From NCBI RefSeq assembly GCF_037975245.1, contig NC_092568.1:15827001-15891000 (forward strand): a stretch of 64,000 nucleotides of DNA, written 5' to 3'. The notes beneath the pieces were generated by a model. The model worked only from the letters and a program-made list of their open reading frames with translations, made no database searches and had not been told where the DNA came from. Both the position numbers and the translations under genes were made by a program. The DNA is from Apostichopus japonicus (Eukaryota; Echinodermata; Holothuroidea; Aspidochirotida; Stichopodidae). Below are positions 62,801-64,000 of the stretch, piece after piece; the stretch's first letter is position 1, and the number at the start of each line of letters is the position of its first letter.

Positions 62801-63839
62801 TATGCCACCCTCACATATATGACATTCCCCACAGTTCCATGGTATTTATAACATGCAATGCTTTGCAGTTCTGTTGTACAGCATTGTTCTTATCCTTACA
62901 ATGTTTTGCACGTTAATGAATACCTAGTTAAGAAAGTCCTAGTATCCACCATTATATTTGGCGTTGTCCAGACTTGTTTGGTTTTAGTATGTTGACTGCA
63001 AAGGAATGTGCAATGTCATATGCAGCAACTGCTTAACTTATTTGTTTTGTTTTTGCTAAAAACTTTGAAATGCTTTTATTATCCAGACAAAAGATAAAAT
63101 TTTAGCAAAACACTGTTCAAGAAAAGCACCCAGGAGAGAACCTGGCCACAAAACACTAAACAATTGACCGATTGATCCATTCTCATCCCCAGTCCCCTTG
63201 CATCAAAACCGTGACTGTGTGATCCTAACCAGGTGTGTTTCTTGATTCCCTAGAAGGGGAACATTATTGCTACACATGATCTCAGCCAAACGGCCTAGAA
63301 TCTTGTGACATGACACAGTCACAGTACTTTATCAGACCAGATGCTGCTAACAAAGTCATGTTGAACCCTTATTTGTATGTATTTTATCAGCCCTATGCGA
63401 ATGACATCACATAATATTTAATCATATGAAGTTCCAAAGGAAACGAACATATATCACATCTATATGTTAACTTTTGAAAAAGGAAAGTACTTTTTGGCTC
63501 CAACAGAAATTCAAACCACAATTCCTACGGCTGATTTACTAATTAACACATCAACAACAGAATATGCAATCACTATAGCGTTTTTAGCCAATGAGTTACA
63601 TTGTTTATTCTATAAGAGATTAATGTATATGGGATCCTTACATGTGTATTTAATAACAAGTATATATAAGATTAAATACCAAACTTGATTCATCACTTAA
63701 AACAAAGACTTACCTGTGTAAAGTGCCTGAGAAGGATTCCTTTATCACTCAACAGTTTCATGAAGTAATGGCAGGGAGTTGGCTTAAACTTTCCTGGATA
63801 TAACTCCTTTGCTAGTTTAAAAAATGGTTCTGGATGTTG
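53711..63839 (-). CDS. SIRT2: SIRT2-type NAD-dependent protein deacylase, C-terminal nine exons (5' part off window)
   Basis: Nine minus-strand exons with GT-AG borders (63714-63839, 62576-62702, 61948-62013, 61160-61215, 58097-58173, 57389-57440, 56886-56953, 54620-54686, 53711-53845) join in frame to 257 residues plus stop. Landmarks in order: [19 protein letters not shown], the TQ-NID NAD-site motif across the first junction, catalytic His in EAHGSF (fragment residue 62), zinc Cys 70, 74, 97, 100, [22 protein letters not shown], and [17 protein letters not shown] near the end. The acidic and lysine-rich tail ends KKEE. Spacing and order fit SIRT2 rather than SIRT3, because the GMDFDS/DVAWIG extension is present. 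Members remove acyl groups from lysines using NAD, mainly in the cytosol. The NAD-binding GAG motif and N-terminus lie beyond position 64000. Confidence 0.93.
53952..54225. repeat. 54-bp minisatellite, five copies
   Basis: Units contain ggcctgcatgtttgatactg, then tcagta, attactga and aatccaacattcc. They lie in the last SIRT2 intron. The period of 54 is a multiple of three, which leaves frames open on both strands. Confidence 0.85.
54620..54686 (-). CDS. SIRT2: SIRT2 exon H
   Basis: Acceptor aattcccag precedes the exon; the donor is the less common gttagg. It reads [20 protein letters not shown] then KWK, the end of the catalytic core (family: DVAWLGECD-GC-ALAELLGWK). Confidence 0.9.
54975..55790. 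repeat. 87-bp minisatellite with two hairpins per unit, about nine copies
   Basis: Units repeat every 87 bp; the first five are almost identical and those to the right have diverged and gained bases. Each unit contains TAGGCAAT-gct-ATTGCCTA and GGCAC-ttg-GTGCC. It lies in the SIRT2 intron between exons G and H. The run of 29-residue repeats in one frame is an artefact of the period. Confidence 0.9.
56886..56953 (-). CDS. SIRT2: SIRT2 exon G
   Basis: Acceptor ttttcaccag and donor gtgtgt flank the exon. It reads [20 protein letters not shown] then NY, matching the SIRT2-specific block before DVAWLG in vertebrate proteins. Confidence 0.9.
57389..57440 (-). CDS. SIRT2: SIRT2 exon F
   Basis: Acceptor acttacag and donor gtgagt flank the exon. 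It reads [18 protein letters not shown] after the split codon. LLIN carries the Asn that contacts NAD. Confidence 0.9.
57719..57837. repeat. Fragment of the transposon family seen at 46.25 kb
   Basis: It shares the right end (gggaacgtctgatcacctta against aaggacgtctggtcacctta) and the words gggac, atttgcaggaacac and tatccctg. The left end is missing or decayed. It lies in the SIRT2 intron between exons E and F. Confidence 0.5.
58097..58173 (-). CDS. SIRT2: SIRT2 exon E: NAD-binding GTSL motif
   Basis: Acceptor ttctgacag and donor gtaagt flank the exon. It reads [20 protein letters not shown] then ASLVD, leaving in phase 2. MGTSL-VQPFASL is the invariant Rossmann-fold NAD contact of class I sirtuins. 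Confidence 0.93.
58493..58521 (+). other. G-quadruplex-capable tract
   Basis: Five runs of four to six G are separated by single bases (A, A, C, A). It lies in the SIRT2 intron upstream of exon E, on the strand opposite the SIRT2 transcript, so the G-rich strand is the template strand. Confidence 0.7.
59335..60178 (+). pseudogene. LINE ORF1 (coiled coil plus RRM-like), interrupted by an insertion
   Basis: The first part (59335-59502) starts [20 protein letters not shown] and is basic and helical. The second part (59627-60178) has a coiled coil ([20 protein letters not shown]) followed by [13 protein letters not shown] and a domain with [20 protein letters not shown], typical of ORF1 RNA-binding proteins of L1-like and CR1-like elements. 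A short insertion separates the two parts. The copies of the target duplication are 124 nt apart, so removing one copy and the insert puts both parts in the same frame. Confidence 0.7.
59503..59614 (-). mobile_element. Short retroelement insertion with 46-bp palindrome and 13-bp target duplication
   Basis: Identical caagataaattct copies flank it (59490-59502 and 59614-59626). Read on the minus strand it starts with a perfect 46-bp palindrome (arms gtgtaaaagtaagttggcct plus gac), continues as in 51.69-51.76 kb (ctatccac strand equivalent), and ends in a TTTTATTTTATTTT-type tail. The inverted 5' end and the variable-length duplication fit target-primed retrotransposition, and inverted 5' ends are common in Penelope-like insertions. 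Confidence 0.6.
60295..60460 (+). pseudogene. PHD-like zinc finger at start of LINE ORF2 or ORF1b
   Basis: It reads [20 protein letters not shown], then [11 protein letters not shown], then [10 protein letters not shown], giving a C2-C2-H-C-C2 pattern of a PHD-type finger. The frame then runs into unrelated sequence at the deletion point. Several CR1-group LINEs encode such a finger. Confidence 0.5.
60474..60722 (+). pseudogene. C-terminal end of LINE reverse transcriptase frame
   Basis: It reads [20 protein letters not shown], then [20 protein letters not shown], then [11 protein letters not shown] and [13 protein letters not shown] before TGA. This order (IH-YNTR, a KQSIRYRG-type phrase, W, then FK-LK) is the usual tail of CR1, L2 and Jockey-type ORF2 proteins. 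Its frame differs from that of the preceding finger. Confidence 0.6.
61160..61215 (-). CDS. SIRT2: SIRT2 exon D: substrate-site loop
   Basis: Acceptor tttgctgtag and donor gtaaga flank the exon. It reads [19 protein letters not shown], the conserved segment that contacts the acyl-lysine substrate. Confidence 0.92.
61386..61530 (-). repeat. tRNA-derived SINE, family C, copy 3 (truncated)
   Basis: On the minus strand it matches the body and tail of 2236-2519 (ggaatc, ttgcgggcttctcccacat) and ends in (ATT)n-like repeats. The tRNA-like head is missing. It lies in the SIRT2 intron between exons C and D. Confidence 0.65.
61948..62013 (-). CDS. SIRT2: SIRT2 exon C: second zinc cysteine pair
   Basis: The exon enters in phase 1 after tttcttaag and encodes [22 protein letters not shown], leaving in phase 1 before gtatgt. 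CEDC is the second zinc pair, and the sequence matches the family pattern KCEDC-SLVKPD. Confidence 0.92.
62576..62702 (-). CDS. SIRT2: SIRT2 exon B: catalytic histidine and first zinc cysteine pair
   Basis: On the minus strand taccag precedes AAC ATT GAC (NID). The exon reads [20 protein letters not shown] and then GSF, with the catalytic His in EAHG. HCLGEC supplies the first zinc pair with three residues between the cysteines; human SIRT2 has four. The end reads EEWMK in phase 1 before gtaaga. Confidence 0.92.
63714..63839 (-). CDS. SIRT2: SIRT2 exon A
   Basis: The exon is flanked on the minus strand by ttttatgcag and gtaagt and has 42 codons in phase 0. It reads [20 protein letters not shown] and then [20 protein letters not shown]. 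Its final TQ begins the TQNID motif that contacts NAD and is completed by the next exon. Confidence 0.93.
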
Positions 63840-64000
63840 CTGCATAAAATATAGACAGAAAAATATTGTACATTTTGTATTAAATGATATGTATCTATTT
63901 ATTGCAATCATATCTAAGACAAACAAGACTGCTTAATGTGTGATTATTCGTAACAAAAAAAAACACCTGCTTTGCATCTAGAATCAAGGATCATTTGATG

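Overview
The window is AT-rich eukaryotic nuclear DNA. Short coding exons with GT-AG borders are separated by long introns, and there are many SINEs, small inverted-repeat DNA transposons, minisatellites and decayed LINE fragments. I think a marine invertebrate is likely, possibly an echinoderm, but only two genes can be recognised and the host assignment is weak.

Layout. (1) 1-9.1 kb is a repeat-dense block. It holds inverted-repeat elements, three kinds of tRNA-derived SINE, a composite TIR element (7.29-8.67 kb), decayed tandem arrays, a CpG-rich promoter-like patch (1.86-2.08 kb) and a frameshifted former coding stretch (5.2-5.4 kb). (2) 9.1-35.1 kb is mostly featureless AT-rich DNA with microsatellites, a degenerate 1.1-kb array (30.7-31.8 kb), one SINE and a few possible exons that I cannot join into a gene. 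(3) 36.2-47.4 kb, plus strand, is a seven-exon nuclear receptor gene. The exon phases close perfectly to give a 607-residue protein: two-zinc-finger DNA-binding domain, a hinge of about 350 residues with two SUMO-type motifs, and a short divergent ligand-binding domain. Its introns contain a 42-bp minisatellite and a 466-bp DNA transposon with a 10-bp target duplication. (4) 47.5-53.5 kb lies between the 3' ends of two convergent genes and carries a retroelement remnant with a hammerhead-like core. (5) 53.7-63.8 kb, minus strand, is the C-terminal 257 residues of a SIRT2-type sirtuin in nine exons. The N-terminal exons lie beyond the right edge. Its introns contain 54-bp and 87-bp minisatellites, a G-rich quadruplex candidate and a decayed LINE.

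The most unusual structure is a pair of related retroelement remnants. One (51.66 kb) carries a hammerhead-like core in which helix III is reduced to the self-complementary ACGT. The other (59.5 kb) is inserted in LINE ORF1, flanked by a 13-bp target duplication, and begins as a perfect 46-bp palindrome centred on that same ACGT. A second theme is very small palindromic insertions of 25-27 bp. One has an 8-bp target duplication and a matching empty site elsewhere in the window.

The two recognised proteins (a transcription factor and an NAD-dependent deacylase) are neighbours, but nothing in the sequence shows that they act together.
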